From: DATKAS01 sp963773315 | GTDB lineage: Bacteria > Actinomycetota > Acidimicrobiia > Acidimicrobiales > DATKAS01 | DNA: 64,000 nt | Direction of reading: 5' to 3' | NCBI GenBank assembly: GCA_963773315.1 | Contig: CAVZAF010000005.1 | Location: 310,001-374,000 of the forward strand | In this document: one piece after another, positions 16,568 to 25,989 of the stretch | Position numbering within the stretch: position 1 is the stretch's first letter | Layout: each line of letters opens with the position of its first letter | Notes under the pieces: generated by a model | The model's database searches: none | Told to the model about the DNA's origin: nothing | What the model saw: the letters and a program-made list of their open reading frames with translations, nothing else | Position numbers and translations under genes: made by a program

Positions 16568-18663
16568 TCCGGGGCGTGCGCTGGCAGCGAGGCCCTGACC
16601 CTGGCGGTGTCGTGCCGGGCAAGGTGCAGGGGAACGTGCTGTGTCCCTATGGGTTCGCCGTGTCGACGCACGTGTTCGCACACATCGAAGCAGCCGAGGG
16701 AGCGCGCGCGGCGCTCGCCGAGCTCGTCCCTCAGGTGACGGCGGGTGCGCCCTGGATCGAGAGCCCACCATCGACGCTCAACATCTCGTTCACCTACCCT
16801 GGCCTCGCCGCGCTGGGTCTCCCTGAAGCGCTCCTCGCCTCCTTTCCCGACGCGTTCAAGCAGGGGATGGCCGCGCGGGCCGCGACGCTGGGTGACACGG
16901 GCAGCTCCGACCCTTCACAGTGGGAGGAGGGCCTCGGGACGGACGAAGCGCACATCCTCTTCACGATCCACGCGACGTCTGCCGAGCACGAGCGCGACGC
17001 GCTCGATCGCCTGCACGCGTGCCTCGACGCGCACGGCCTGCACGTCGTCACCGAGCAGCGGGCCGAGCGCCTGCCGGATCGCAAGGAGCACTTCGGCTAC
17101 GCCGACGGGGTCGGTGAGCCGGTGCTGCAGGGCGTCGGCGGCGCGGTGTTCGGCGAGGGCCACATCGGCACGTTCCACCACTGGCACGGCCTCCCCATCG
17201 GTGAGGTCTTCCACGGGCACATCGATGCGGATGGCTACCCGGCCCCCGGGCCCGCGGCCCCCTTCGATCGGGACGGCACGTTCAAGGTCTGGCGCAAGCT
17301 CTACGAGGACGTCGCGACGTTCCGCACCTGGACGACCGAGCAGGCGGCCCGGATCGGCATGGACGAGCAGCTGTTGCGGGCCAAGCTCGTCGGCCGGTGG
17401 CCCGACGGGTCACCGCTCGCGCTGACACCTGACCGTCCCGAGCCTGCCTTGGGCCTCGATCCCGATCGGGTCAACGCGTTCGACTACAGCGACGACCCCG
17501 AGGGCATGAGGTGCCCGCTCGGAGCGCACATCCGCCGCACGAACCCGCGGTGTGGGCTCGCATCAGACGATGCGCTGACGGCTCGCCAGCGCATCGTGAG
17601 GCGGGGAATGACCTACGGTCCGCCGCTCTCCGAAGGTGCACCGGACGACGGCGCCGATCGCGGCATCTTCTTCGTCGCCTACATGGCCGACATCGAGCGG
17701 CAGTACGAGTTCATCCAAGCGAACTGGTGCAACGACGGCGACGCGGTCCATGTCGGCCACGACCGCGACCCCTTCATCGGGAGGGCGCCCGGAGACCACA
17801 AGTTCACGATCCCCGGCGACGTGCCGAAGTTCGTCCACCCTCTCGCCGAGCTCGTGACGACCCGCGGCGGCAAGTACCTCTGGGTGCCGTCGATGGACGC
17901 ACTCCGCCGCCTCGCGAACGCGGACTGGTCCGCTCCCCCGCCGCTCGCGTCGACGCACTCGGCCGCGGGCGTGCTTCTCGGCTCCGCGCTCGCTCCGCTC
18001 GGCGCTGCCATCGGGTTCACGCGTGGCAAGCGCGCCGTCCATCCCGTCGGCGCCGCCTACGAGGCAACTGTCATCGTCGAGGATTCGGGTTGGGATCTGT
18101 TGGAGGGCACGGTGCTCGGACGACCCGGCTCGTACCGCGCCGTCGCGCGACTGTCGCGGGGCTTCGGCATGCCGTTGCGGTGGCGCGACGTGCACGGGAT
18201 CGCGGTGCGCATGTTCGATGCGGGCGGCCCCGCCATCCCGCAAGACCTGCTCGTCGCGACAGCGCACCGGAAGTCGTCGGGACGCGACGCGACGTCGGTC
18301 ACGCCGCGCTACGAGCAGGTGTTTTCGTCGATGCTCCGCCTCCGTGCACCGAACGGAGAGGTGATCGTGCGCGCCTGGCCGCTCCAGCCGATGCCCGAGG
18401 ACGAGACGGTGCACGCGTACGTCGCCGGAAGGTGGGAGTTCGAGATCGGCGTGTCGCCGCCGGGTGGTGAGGTGCGGTCAATCGCGCGCCTCACCCTCGG
18501 CTCACCGCTGTCGCGCGAAGCGACTGAAGCGCTCGAGTTCAACCTGGCGCACGATGGAGGCGGGCTCGTGCCGGTCGGCCTGTTGAACCAGGCCCGCCCG
18601 ATCGTGTACCGGGCGAGCCAAGCGGGCCGGGCGGCGCGGCGCCGCCTGAGCTCGAATTCTTGA
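16564..18663 (+). CDS. Dyp-type peroxidase fused to a C-terminal catalase-superfamily-like domain
   Basis: A 699-residue protein. Residues about 1-470 are a Dyp-type heme peroxidase: the GxxDG motif is FGYADGVGEP (Asp181), and the heme-ligand block CPLGAHIRRTNPR contains His322 and Arg329, followed by RRGMTYGPPL and FFVAYMADIERQYEFIQANW. No signal peptide or encapsulin-targeting tail is present. Residues about 490-690 form a second module with LSRGFGMPLRWRDVHGIAVR and IPQDLLVATAHRK, resembling catalase-like proteins whose core strand reads SRGxGxPxxxPDVxGxAxR. Two heme-fold modules on one chain would be unusual. The reaction is presumably peroxide-dependent oxidation of an unknown substrate. 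Last gene of the run starting at the cyclase/ATPase. Confidence 0.88.
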   Translation: MIRGVRWQRGPDPGGVVPGKVQGNVLCPYGFAVSTHVFAHIEAAEGARAALAELVPQVTAGAPWIESPPSTLNISFTYPGLAALGLPEALLASFPDAFKQGMAARAATLGDTGSSDPSQWEEGLGTDEAHILFTIHATSAEHERDALDRLHACLDAHGLHVVTEQRAERLPDRKEHFGYADGVGEPVLQGVGGAVFGEGHIGTFHHWHGLPIGEVFHGHIDADGYPAPGPAAPFDRDGTFKVWRKLYEDVATFRTWTTEQAARIGMDEQLLRAKLVGRWPDGSPLALTPDRPEPALGLDPDRVNAFDYSDDPEGMRCPLGAHIRRTNPRCGLASDDALTARQRIVRRGMTYGPPLSEGAPDDGADRGIFFVAYMADIERQYEFIQANWCNDGDAVHVGHDRDPFIGRAPGDHKFTIPGDVPKFVHPLAELVTTRGGKYLWVPSMDALRRLANADWSAPPPLASTHSAAGVLLGSALAPLGAAIGFTRGKRAVHPVGAAYEATVIVEDSGWDLLEGTVLGRPGSYRAVARLSRGFGMPLRWRDVHGIAVRMFDAGGPAIPQDLLVATAHRKSSGRDATSVTPRYEQVFSSMLRLRAPNGEVIVRAWPLQPMPEDETVHAYVAGRWEFEIGVSPPGGEVRSIARLTLGSPLSREATEALEFNLAHDGGGLVPVGLLNQARPIVYRASQAGRAARRRLSSNS

Positions 18664-18675
18664 AAGCCAGCACGG

Positions 18676-18905
18676 TCAGTCGAGCGTGCGCGTGCTGAAC
18701 AGGTGGTTCGCGAGCGGCACGACCGGGTGCTGTGCGGCGAACGAGTGCGAGAGCGCCGCCGGGTTGGGGTTGCCGAACAGCTCACGACACGCTGCTGCGA
18801 CCGACGACACCGGGTTCCACTCCGCGAGCGGCTGCATCCACCCGGGCATCGTCTGTGACGGCGATCGTGCCGCACAGGACGCTCGCGAGGAGAGTTCCGC
18901 TCGAC
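18676..18905 (-). pseudogene. Remnant of an ABC-2 type (DrrB-like) transporter permease C-terminus
   Basis: The minus strand encodes TMPGWMQPLAEWNPVSSVAA followed by ACRELFGNP and AAQHPVV, matching the conserved C-terminal part of ABC-2 permeases (MPGWLQPFAEWNPVxxVxxACRELFGN). A preceding hydrophobic stretch (GTLLASVLCGTIAVTD) is in another frame. The last transmembrane helix is missing and the rest of the gene and its ATPase are absent, so this is a decayed fragment. It ends beside the stop of the peroxidase gene. Confidence 0.6.
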
Positions 18906-19074
18906 GCATGAGCACCTGCAGATGCACCAGCGGGTCGAGGCGGCCGCGCACGCAGCTGCGTCGAGCGTCCAAGAGGAGATCCGCATGATCGCGGCGCTCG
19001 CTGCCGTGACCGGGTTCGACGACTGGGCACCGTCTCTCCTGTCTGCGAGCCCGCCCGAGATGCTGCGCGCCTAG
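18859..19074 (+). other. Open-frame fragment without a start codon
   Basis: This strand holds a frame with protein-like composition ending in TAG: HEHLQMHQRVEAAAHAAASS, then VQEEIRMIAALAAVTGFDDW and SASPPEMLRA. No ATG, GTG or TTG precedes the helical part, and no family was recognised. It overlaps the ABC-2 permease remnant on the other strand. Between 19075 and 19161 nothing further was seen. Probably debris of an earlier gene. Confidence 0.25.
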
Positions 19075-19161
19075 CTGACCGCCGCGGTCCGCGACATCCT
19101 CCGGCTGCCGGTTCGCCGACGCGCGAAGACGTTGGCGACTCACCGCTGACATGTCGAAGCG

Positions 19162-20520
19162 CTAGTCCGCGGCGAGCACCTCGGTCGCGGCGCGCTCGCC
19201 CGAGCGGACCGCACCATCGATCGCACCGTGCGAGATCGTCGCGGTCTCGGTGCCGGCCCAGTGGATGCGTTCCCACGGCTCCCGCAGCAGGTGCCCGTAG
19301 CGGGTGAGGATCCCGGGCGCGTAGTGCGCCATCGAGCAGCCTCGAGTCCACTCTTCGGTCCACCACTCGGTCTCGACGTAGTCCGACGGCGAAGCCGCGC
19401 GCGGCCCGAATCGGCGCACCAGCGACGCGATCGCCTCCGCACGGCGTTCCCCCGGATCGAGAGCGTGCATCTTCTCCGCGACGGGCCCGAACGTGAACGA
19501 CGCGAGCACGCCCGGCGCACCCGACATCGGCGACGCGTCGATGGTCACCTCTGACGCGGCACCGGGCTCTGACGCCTGACCGCTGAATCCGTCGGCCCTC
19601 CAGAACGGCTCGTCGTACACGACGAGCGTCTTCGCCTCGGGGCCGGCGACCGCGTTCCGGTAGAGCGCGGCCCGATCCGCGGGCAGCGCGGGATCGAACT
19701 CGATCTCGAGTGTGAGCGCCGGCGGGGTCGCGATCACCACCCGACGCGCCGCGACCGTCAGGTCCGCCGCGCTGAGCACGACGTGGTCGTTGGCTTGCGT
19801 CACCGAACGGACGGGCGCGCTGAGCCGCACCGCGTCGCCGAGCTCGTCCGCGACGCGTCGCGCGATCGAACCCGCGCCGCCGTCGACGAGGTTCTCCTGT
19901 GCGCCGTCCTCGATCGAGAACAGAGTGTTGATGCTTCCGTGCCCCCGCACGAGCATGAGCAGGTTCAGGAACGAGACCTCGGCGAGGTCGCCCGCGAAGA
20001 GCCCTCGGATCGCCATCTCGAACAGGTCGCGGCCGATCGCCGTGCGGATGCCTGTGTGCTCGAGGTACCAGGCGAGCGACCGCTGGTCCCACTCGGCCGC
20101 CTTGTCGGCTTTCCACGGGGCGTCGAGCGGCAGCTTCTTCGCCAGCCGGTCCACCCGCAGCTGCGCCCAGGCGATCGTGCCGACCGCCATCGGGCTGATC
20201 TTCGGGATGAGGCCGGTGTACCGGCGCGTCTGGCCATCGCCGAGCAGCAGGTGGGCGCCCTTCACGTACGTCTTGTACGTCGAGACGCCCACCTCGCCGG
20301 CGAGGCCGAAGATCGCGTCGTGCTTCGGACCGAGCCACGCTCCCCCGCGGTCGACGGACAACCCACCCGGGCGGGCCTCGGTCCAGATGCGGCCGCCCAC
20401 GCGATCGCGCGCTTCGAGCACGGCGACCGTCTTGCCGGCCTGAGTGAGACGGCGGGCCGCGGTCAGTCCCGCGTAGCCGGCACCGACCACGCAGACATCG
20501 ACGTCGAGACGCTCGGCCAC
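19162..20520 (-). CDS. Flavin-dependent amine oxidase (MAO-like) with covalent-FAD cysteine
   Basis: FAD enzyme of 452 residues that oxidises amines with release of H2O2 and aldehyde. It begins with a dinucleotide-binding motif (VCVVGAGYAGLTAARRL), the second Glu strand (AVLEARDRVGGRIW), and ends with WAGTETATISHGAIDGAVRS. The segment WTRGCSMAHYAPGILTRYG aligns with the monoamine oxidase sequence GGCYTxYFPPGILTQYG, and its Cys corresponds to the residue that carries covalent 8-alpha-S-cysteinyl FAD. GTG was chosen because it gives the standard short lead before the Rossmann strand. It is divergent from the P450 gene with a 36-bp spacer, so the two may share control. Confidence 0.9.
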   Translation of the reverse strand: MAERLDVDVCVVGAGYAGLTAARRLTQAGKTVAVLEARDRVGGRIWTEARPGGLSVDRGGAWLGPKHDAIFGLAGEVGVSTYKTYVKGAHLLLGDGQTRRYTGLIPKISPMAVGTIAWAQLRVDRLAKKLPLDAPWKADKAAEWDQRSLAWYLEHTGIRTAIGRDLFEMAIRGLFAGDLAEVSFLNLLMLVRGHGSINTLFSIEDGAQENLVDGGAGSIARRVADELGDAVRLSAPVRSVTQANDHVVLSAADLTVAARRVVIATPPALTLEIEFDPALPADRAALYRNAVAGPEAKTLVVYDEPFWRADGFSGQASEPGAASEVTIDASPMSGAPGVLASFTFGPVAEKMHALDPGERRAEAIASLVRRFGPRAASPSDYVETEWWTEEWTRGCSMAHYAPGILTRYGHLLREPWERIHWAGTETATISHGAIDGAVRSGERAATEVLAAD

Positions 20521-20556
20521 GCCGCACCGTAGCCAAGGCGCGCGAACCTGTGTGTC

Positions 20557-21726
20557 GTGTCCACCGCCCCGCGATTCGACATCGACGTCGACGCGTTCTG
20601 GCGCGACCCGTACCCCGCGCTCGCTCAGATGCGGGCGGAAGCACCGATCGCGTTCGTGCCGCAGCTCGGCGCCACGCTGCTCACAAGGCGCGACGACATC
20701 GCGTCGATGGAGAAGCGGGTGGACGTGCTGTCGTCCGACCAACCGGGCGGGCTCATGAACCGCTTGATGGGCCAGAACATGATGCGCAAGGACGGCGCCG
20801 CGCACATGGCCGAGCGGAACCTCTACTCCCCCGCCATCGCGCCGGCCGCGGTCGCTGCACATTGGAGGGCGCAATTCCAGCGTCACGCCGATCGCATCCT
20901 CGACGACCTCGCCGGTCAGCGACGCGGCGACCTCATCGACGCGTTCGCGCTCCCGCTCTCGGCCGAGTGCCTGAAGTCGATGACCGGCCTGACCAACGTC
21001 CGCTACCAGGACATGGACGAGTGGTCGCAGGCGATGATCCAAGGGATCGCGAATTACGGCGGCGATCCCGAGATCGAACGGCGTTGCAACGAAGCGACGG
21101 CGGCCATCGACGCGGCGATCGACCACGTGCTCCCGGTCGTGCGCCGCGCTCCCGACCCATCCCTGCTCAGCGTGATGCTCGAAGGAGGTCTTTCGGAGGC
21201 GCAGGCTCGCGCCAACGTCAAGCTCACGATCAGCGGAGGGCAGAACGAGCCCCGCAAGGCGATCGCAGGGACGATCTGGGCCCTCCTCACCCATCCCGAC
21301 GCGCTCAGACGTATCGGGGACGGCCGCGCGACGTGGATGCAAGCGTTCGACGAGCTCACGCGGTGGATCTCGCCGATCGGCATGTCGCCTCGTCGCGTCG
21401 CGAAGCCGTGGACGGTCGACGGCGTCGACCTCGAGGTCGACGACCGCGTGTTTCTCATGTTCGGATCCGCGAACCGCGACGAGACCCACTTCACGGAGGC
21501 CGACCGGTTCGACATCACGCGCAGCAACGCACGCGCGATCGTCTTCGGAGCCGGCCCGCACTTCTGCGCCGGCGCGGCGGCGGCGCGGTCGATGGTCGCG
21601 GACGTCGCGTTGCCCAGCGCCTTCAGCCGACTGCGCGGTCTTCGGCTCGACGGCTCCGCCGAGGTGCGCATCGGGGGCTGGGCGTTTCGTGGGCTCCTGA
21701 CGCTGCCCGTCGAGTGGGACGGCTAG
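20557..21726 (+). CDS. Cytochrome P450 with atypical I-helix
   Basis: Soluble bacterial P450 of 389 residues. The heme-Cys loop is FGAGPHFCAGAAAARS, and the ExxR motif is FDELTRW. In the I-helix the usual acid-alcohol pair (AGxET/DT) is replaced by ISGGQNEPRKA: Glu is kept but the following Thr is Pro, as in a subset of actinobacterial P450s. This may alter proton delivery or favour peroxide use. GTG at 20557 gives MSTAPRFDIDVDAFWRDPY, a normal P450 N-terminus. Redox partners are not encoded nearby. It overlaps the stop of the TetR gene by four bases (CTAG). Confidence 0.92.
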   Translation: MSTAPRFDIDVDAFWRDPYPALAQMRAEAPIAFVPQLGATLLTRRDDIASMEKRVDVLSSDQPGGLMNRLMGQNMMRKDGAAHMAERNLYSPAIAPAAVAAHWRAQFQRHADRILDDLAGQRRGDLIDAFALPLSAECLKSMTGLTNVRYQDMDEWSQAMIQGIANYGGDPEIERRCNEATAAIDAAIDHVLPVVRRAPDPSLLSVMLEGGLSEAQARANVKLTISGGQNEPRKAIAGTIWALLTHPDALRRIGDGRATWMQAFDELTRWISPIGMSPRRVAKPWTVDGVDLEVDDRVFLMFGSANRDETHFTEADRFDITRSNARAIVFGAGPHFCAGAAAARSMVADVALPSAFSRLRGLRLDGSAEVRIGGWAFRGLLTLPVEWDG

Positions 21727-22316
21727 CGCTTCGCCGCGCAACCGTCGATCAGCACCACCGCGCCGAGCCTGAGCCGCTCACGAAGCGGCGGGTCCTGCCC
21801 ACCCGCCTGCACCCAGTTCTGGATCGCCCCGAACGTCGCTGAGAGGAACAGCTCTGCGAGGTGCGCAGCGGCGATGTCGTCGCGGATCTCGCCCTGCGAC
21901 TGGCCTTCGGCGAAGAGCTGGGCGAGCAACACGAGCGCGCGCTCGAACCGCGCCGTGCGGATGCCGAGGAAATAGCGCGTGTTGCCGGCGAGGAGGACGA
22001 CGAAGTCGGGGTCGCCGTCGAGCTGGTCGGCGAACTCTGCGGCGAGGCCGGCGAGACGCTCGGAGACCGGGCGGGCGAGGTCGCTTGCCTCTCGATCGAG
22101 GATCGCGATCGACCCGTCGATCACCTCATCCGCCACTGCTTCGAGCACCGACTCCTTGGTCGGGAAGTAGTTGAAGAACGTGGCCTCGCTGATCCGGAGT
22201 CGGTCGGCGATGTCCTGGATCCGGGTCGCGTGGAAGCCCTTCGCCCGGAACAGCGCCAGCGCCGTCTCGACGATCGCAGCCCGTGTGGCCTGCTTCTTCT
22301 CTTCCCGAAGCCCCAT
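21723..22316 (-). CDS. TetR/AcrR family transcriptional regulator
   Basis: Repressor-type protein of 197 residues. The N-terminal DNA-binding domain reads AIVETALALFRAKGFHATRI then QDIADRLRISEATFFNYF, with the helix-turn-helix intact. The C-terminal domain is helical and ligand-binding, without recognisable specificity. It is convergent with the P450 and points away from the small ORF upstream. The 120-bp spacer upstream of its start probably holds its own operator, but no clear perfect palindrome was seen. Control of the P450/amine oxidase pair is plausible from proximity only. Confidence 0.87.
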   Translation of the reverse strand: MGLREEKKQATRAAIVETALALFRAKGFHATRIQDIADRLRISEATFFNYFPTKESVLEAVADEVIDGSIAILDREASDLARPVSERLAGLAAEFADQLDGDPDFVVLLAGNTRYFLGIRTARFERALVLLAQLFAEGQSQGEIRDDIAAAHLAELFLSATFGAIQNWVQAGGQDPPLRERLRLGAVVLIDGCAAKR

Positions 22317-22438
22317 GCAGGTCCCCCCAAAGTGCCTGTGACATGAATCATAGGGTGACTGGAATGTTCGTGTCGCTCGCCGGCTTGAATTGCAGCGAGG
22401 ACCCGCACCAGTCGGGTCGAGGAACAGGAGCCAGGACG

Positions 22439-22582
22439 ATGAACGACAACGCAGAGCTCAGGGCCCGACGTTGGTTGGCCGAGCAGCTCGCGTGGGAGCG
22501 CCGGTTCGAGGAGTTGCGCGAAGCCGCCGGCATCGAGGGCGCAGAGGCCGCCGAGGCCTCCCGCGACCGCAACGCCGCCTAG
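22439..22582 (+). CDS. Small charged helical protein (47 aa), hypothetical
   Basis: ATG preceded by a purine-rich AACAGGAG segment opens a 47-residue frame starting MNDNAELRARRWLAEQLAWE. The product is nearly all helix-forming, rich in Arg, Glu and Ala, with no membrane segment. It ends by overlapping the stop of the convergent kdpE copy. No family was recognised. Codon use and the ribosome-binding site favour a real gene, but short length leaves doubt. Confidence 0.45.
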   Translation: MNDNAELRARRWLAEQLAWERRFEELREAAGIEGAEAAEASRDRNAA

Positions 22583-23301
22583 GTCGTGTCTCCGAGCGGT
22601 CGTCTCTGCTCGGCTTCATCGGCGACGAACCGGTAGCCCATCCCAGGCTCGGTGATGAGGTAGCGAGGATGCCCGGGCTCGGGCTCGAGCTTCCGACGGA
22701 GCTGGGCAAGGTAGAGCCGCAGGTAGTTCGTCTCGGTCTCATACGACGGTCCCCACACCTCCTTCAGCAGCTGACGCTGGCTGACCAGCTTGCCGGGATG
22801 ACGCACGAGCACCTCGAGCACGTGCCATTCGGTCGGTGTGAGGTGGATGATGTCCCCGTCTCGCCGCACCCGCCGGTTCGCGAGGTCGACGGTGAAGTCC
22901 GCGGTCACGACCTCGGCGTCTTCCTCCGCTGATGTCGAACGCCGTAGCGCCGCCCGCAGGCGCGCCAACAGCTCGTCCATGCCGAACGGCTTCGTGACGT
23001 AGTCGTCGGCCCCGGCATCGAGCGCGGCCACCTTCGCGGCTTCGCCGCCTCGTGCCGACAGGACGAGGATCGGCACTTGCGACCAGCCCCGTAGCCCGCG
23101 AGTGACCTCGATTCCGTCGATCCCGGGAAGCCCGAGGTCGAGGATCACGACGTCGGGATGAAGCCGTGCGGCGAGTTCGAGGGCCATCTCTCCCGTCGCG
23201 GCGTTGTCCACCTCGTATCCGCGCGCCTTCAGGTTCGTGGTGAGCGCTCGCTGCAGCTGCGGTTCGTCGTCGACGACGAGCACGCGGGCGCCGGTCGTCA
23301 T
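22579..23301 (-). CDS. kdpE: KdpE response regulator (upstream copy)
   Basis: OmpR/PhoB-type regulator of 240 residues. The receiver domain has the acidic pocket (VVDDE), phospho-acceptor Asp55 in VVILDLGLPG, and Lys in YVTKPFGMDELLAR. The winged helix DNA-binding domain contains IHLTPTEWHVLEVLVRHPGK and YLRLYLAQLRRKLEPEPGHP, the KdpE form of the recognition region. The start overlaps the KdpD stop by four bases (ATGA). Phosphorylated KdpE normally activates kdpFABC under potassium limitation. A second copy of the pair lies downstream of kdpC. Confidence 0.93.
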   Translation of the reverse strand: MTTGARVLVVDDEPQLQRALTTNLKARGYEVDNAATGEMALELAARLHPDVVILDLGLPGIDGIEVTRGLRGWSQVPILVLSARGGEAAKVAALDAGADDYVTKPFGMDELLARLRAALRRSTSAEEDAEVVTADFTVDLANRRVRRDGDIIHLTPTEWHVLEVLVRHPGKLVSQRQLLKEVWGPSYETETNYLRLYLAQLRRKLEPEPGHPRYLITEPGMGYRFVADEAEQRRPLGDTT

Positions 23302-25801
23302 CGCTCGATCGGCATCGTGACGACCATCGTCGTGCCTCCGCCCGGCGTGTCCTCGATGTAGAGGTCACTGCCGACCACGCGGATGAAACCCTGCGCGACC
23401 GCGAGCCCGAGTCCGACACCGACCCCGTTCGAGCCGTCGCCGACGCGCTGGAACGGCTGGAACACCCGCTCCCGCTCGGACATCGGGATGCCGGGCCCGC
23501 GGTCGATGACCCTCAGGTGGATCTCGGAGCCGACGGCCCCGGCCTCGACCCGGACCGACTGCTCGGCTGGTGACCAGGCGATCGCGTTGTCGATCAGGTT
23601 GGCCACGGCTCGTTCGAGCAACGCCGGATCGGTGTCGATGCGGGGCAACGTCTCGGGGATGTTCGCAGCGACCCTCCCGTGCCTCGCGCGATCCCCGAGG
23701 CTCGCGAGCGCGGCAGGGACGATCTCCTCGACGCCGACTTTCGCTTGGTGCACGGTCAGGGCACCGGTCGCGATCCGGCTCATGTCGAGCAGGTTGGCGA
23801 CGAGGTTCTCGAGGCGGTCGGTCTCCTCGTCGATGGCGACGCAGAACTCGCGACGGGCGGTCGTCGTCCCACTCGACGTCCGCGGCCAGCAGTGACGTCA
23901 CCGACGCCTTGATCGACGCGAGTGGTGTGCGGAGGTCGTGCGAGACCGCGACCAGGAGCGCCGACCGCAGCTCGTTCACCTTCGAAAGCTCCCCGGCCGT
24001 GTCGGCCTCGCGACGAAGCGCTCGACCGCGCACGGCCGCGCCGAGCTGGCTGGCGAAGGCGTGGACCACCTGACGGTCTTCGGCCGCGAGCTCGCCGCGT
24101 AGACAGAGCACCACGTCGGTCTCGATGTCGATCGTCTCGTCGGCGCTCGACGGGTCCGGCGGAGGGTCGGCTCCCGCGCCAGCTGCGAGGGCCCACTGGT
24201 CGCCCCGTCGCTCCAGGACCGCGGCACCCTTGAGCGACAAGGCATCCACCAGGTGCTCGACGACGGTCGTGAGCGGATCCGCCGAGGTCGTGGCCCCGGC
24301 AAGGCGCGCGAGCGTCTCGGCTTCTGCCCGCGCTCGGGCGGCTTCGGCGGACTGACGCGCAACGGTGGCGACGAACCACGACACGATGAGCGCCACGCTC
24401 ATGAACACGACCAACGCGAACACGTTGTCCGCATCGCGGATCGTCCAGGTGTGGATCGGCGGGAAGAAGAACCAGTTGGCGTAGAGCGAGGAGGAGATGG
24501 CCGTCAAGATCGCCGGTCCCGCGCCGCCGACGGCGGCGACCGCCATGACGACGAGCAGGAACAGCAGGAGGACGGACGACAGGTGGAGGTCATCGCGGAA
24601 CGGCACCAGGATGGCGGTGAGGATGGGCGGAAGGAGCACCGCCATCGCCCACCCCAGCCGGTATCGGCGCCGAGCGATCGCCGCGTGTCGCCTCGGCCGT
24701 GGGAGGGGAAGGGCGTGCTCCTCCTCGGCCGAATGGGTGCTGATCACGTGCACGTCGATCGCGCCCGAATTCCGGATGATCCGGTTGATCACGGAGCCGG
24801 ACGTGACCTCGGCCCAACGCGACCGCCTGGACGCACCCATCACCAGCTGGGTCGCGCGCTCGGCTCGGGCGATGTCCAAGAGCGCTTGAGAGATGTCTGC
24901 GCCGGCGGTCTCGATGTACCCACCACCGAGCTCGGCTAGGAGTGCACGGTGCTGGTCGAGGAGCTCCTCGGACGGTCCCTGCCTGCCGTCCTCGTTTCGG
25001 ATGTGGACACCGATCAGCTCCGCCCTCGCACGCGTCGCGATCCGTGCGGCGCGCCGGACGAGATGATCGCCGCCTGGCGCGCCTGTGAGCGCGACGAGCA
25101 CGCGCTCGCGCGTCTCCCACGGCCGGTCGATGCCGTGCCGGATCCGGTAGGTGGTGAGCGCCTCGTCGACACGATCGGCAAGCCAGAGGAGCGCGAGCTC
25201 GCGGAGCGCGGAGAGGTTGCCCTCCCGGAAGTAGTTCCCGAGCGCCGCGTCGATGCGCTCCGCCGGGTAGATGTTGCCGTGGGCCATGCGCCGACGCAGG
25301 GCCTCGGGCGTCGAGTCAACGAGCTCGATCTGATCGGCGCCGCGGACCCACGCGTCGGGCACCGTCTCCTTCTGCTTGATGCCCGTGATGCCTTCGACCA
25401 CGTCGTTGAGGCTCTCGAGGTGCTGGATGTTCACCGTCGAGATCACGTCGATGCCCGCCTCGAGGAGCTCCTCGATGTCCTCCCAGCGCTTGACGTTCCG
25501 GCTTCCGGGCACATTCGTGTGGGCGAGCTCGTCGACGAGCGCGACCGTCGGGTGCCGCGCCAGCACCGCGTCGAGGTCCATCTCCTCGAGAGTCGTGCCG
25601 CTGTACTCGATCTTGCGCCTCGGGATGATCTCGAGGTCGCCGAGCTGCTCGGCGGTCCTCGGCCGGCCGTGGGTCTCGACGAGGGCGATGACCACATCGG
25701 TGCCCCGACTCGGCGCGCCGACGACCCTCGTTCAGCATGTCGAAGGTCTTGCCGACCCCGGGCGCGGCGCCGAGGTAGATGCGGAGCGTTCCTCGGGCCA
25801 T
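23298..25801 (-). CDS. kdpD: KdpD sensor histidine kinase (upstream copy, two frameshifts)
   Basis: Turgor/potassium sensor kinase, read as one gene. Domains in order: N-terminal KdpD domain with Walker A GAAPGVGKT, universal-stress-type domain, four transmembrane helices (DUF4118), GAF-like region, H-box VAVSHDLRTPLASIKAS, and ATPase domain with DTDPALLERAVANLIDNAI. The frame breaks near 25703, where GGGG appears in place of GGG in the segment GRRRAESG-TDVVIALVETHG, and again near 23858, within the dimerisation domain between DVEWDDDR and EFCVAIDEET. Both act as one extra base. Divergent from kdpFABC, sharing a regulatory spacer. All catalytic motifs survive in the separate frames. Confidence 0.85.
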
Positions 25802-25848
25802 GCGGGGATTCTTGCGCGGTTCGCCCGGCACCGCGCGACTCGGCAGAC

Positions 25849-25888
25849 GCTAAGGATGCGCTAAGTCGCGGACCGAGCGACCGTTAAG
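25849..25888. promoter_or_regulatory. 11-bp-spaced direct repeats between kdpD and kdpF (candidate KdpE site)
   Basis: GCTAAG occurs at 25849 and 25860, exactly 11 bp apart, with a related GTTAAG at 25883. OmpR-family regulators bind as head-to-tail dimers on direct repeats with about 10-11-bp spacing. The pair lies 48 bp from the kdpD start and about 140 bp from the small ORF that precedes kdpF, a suitable place for control of both divergent units. Assignment to KdpE is inferred. Confidence 0.45.
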
Positions 25889-25989
25889 AGCGTCGTAGGT
25901 CGCTTCCATCGCGGGGATCGCGACTCCCAGGATGGCTCCCGTTGCGGGATGCTCGGAGGCATCCGTGGACTCGAGGGAGATGACTCGCC

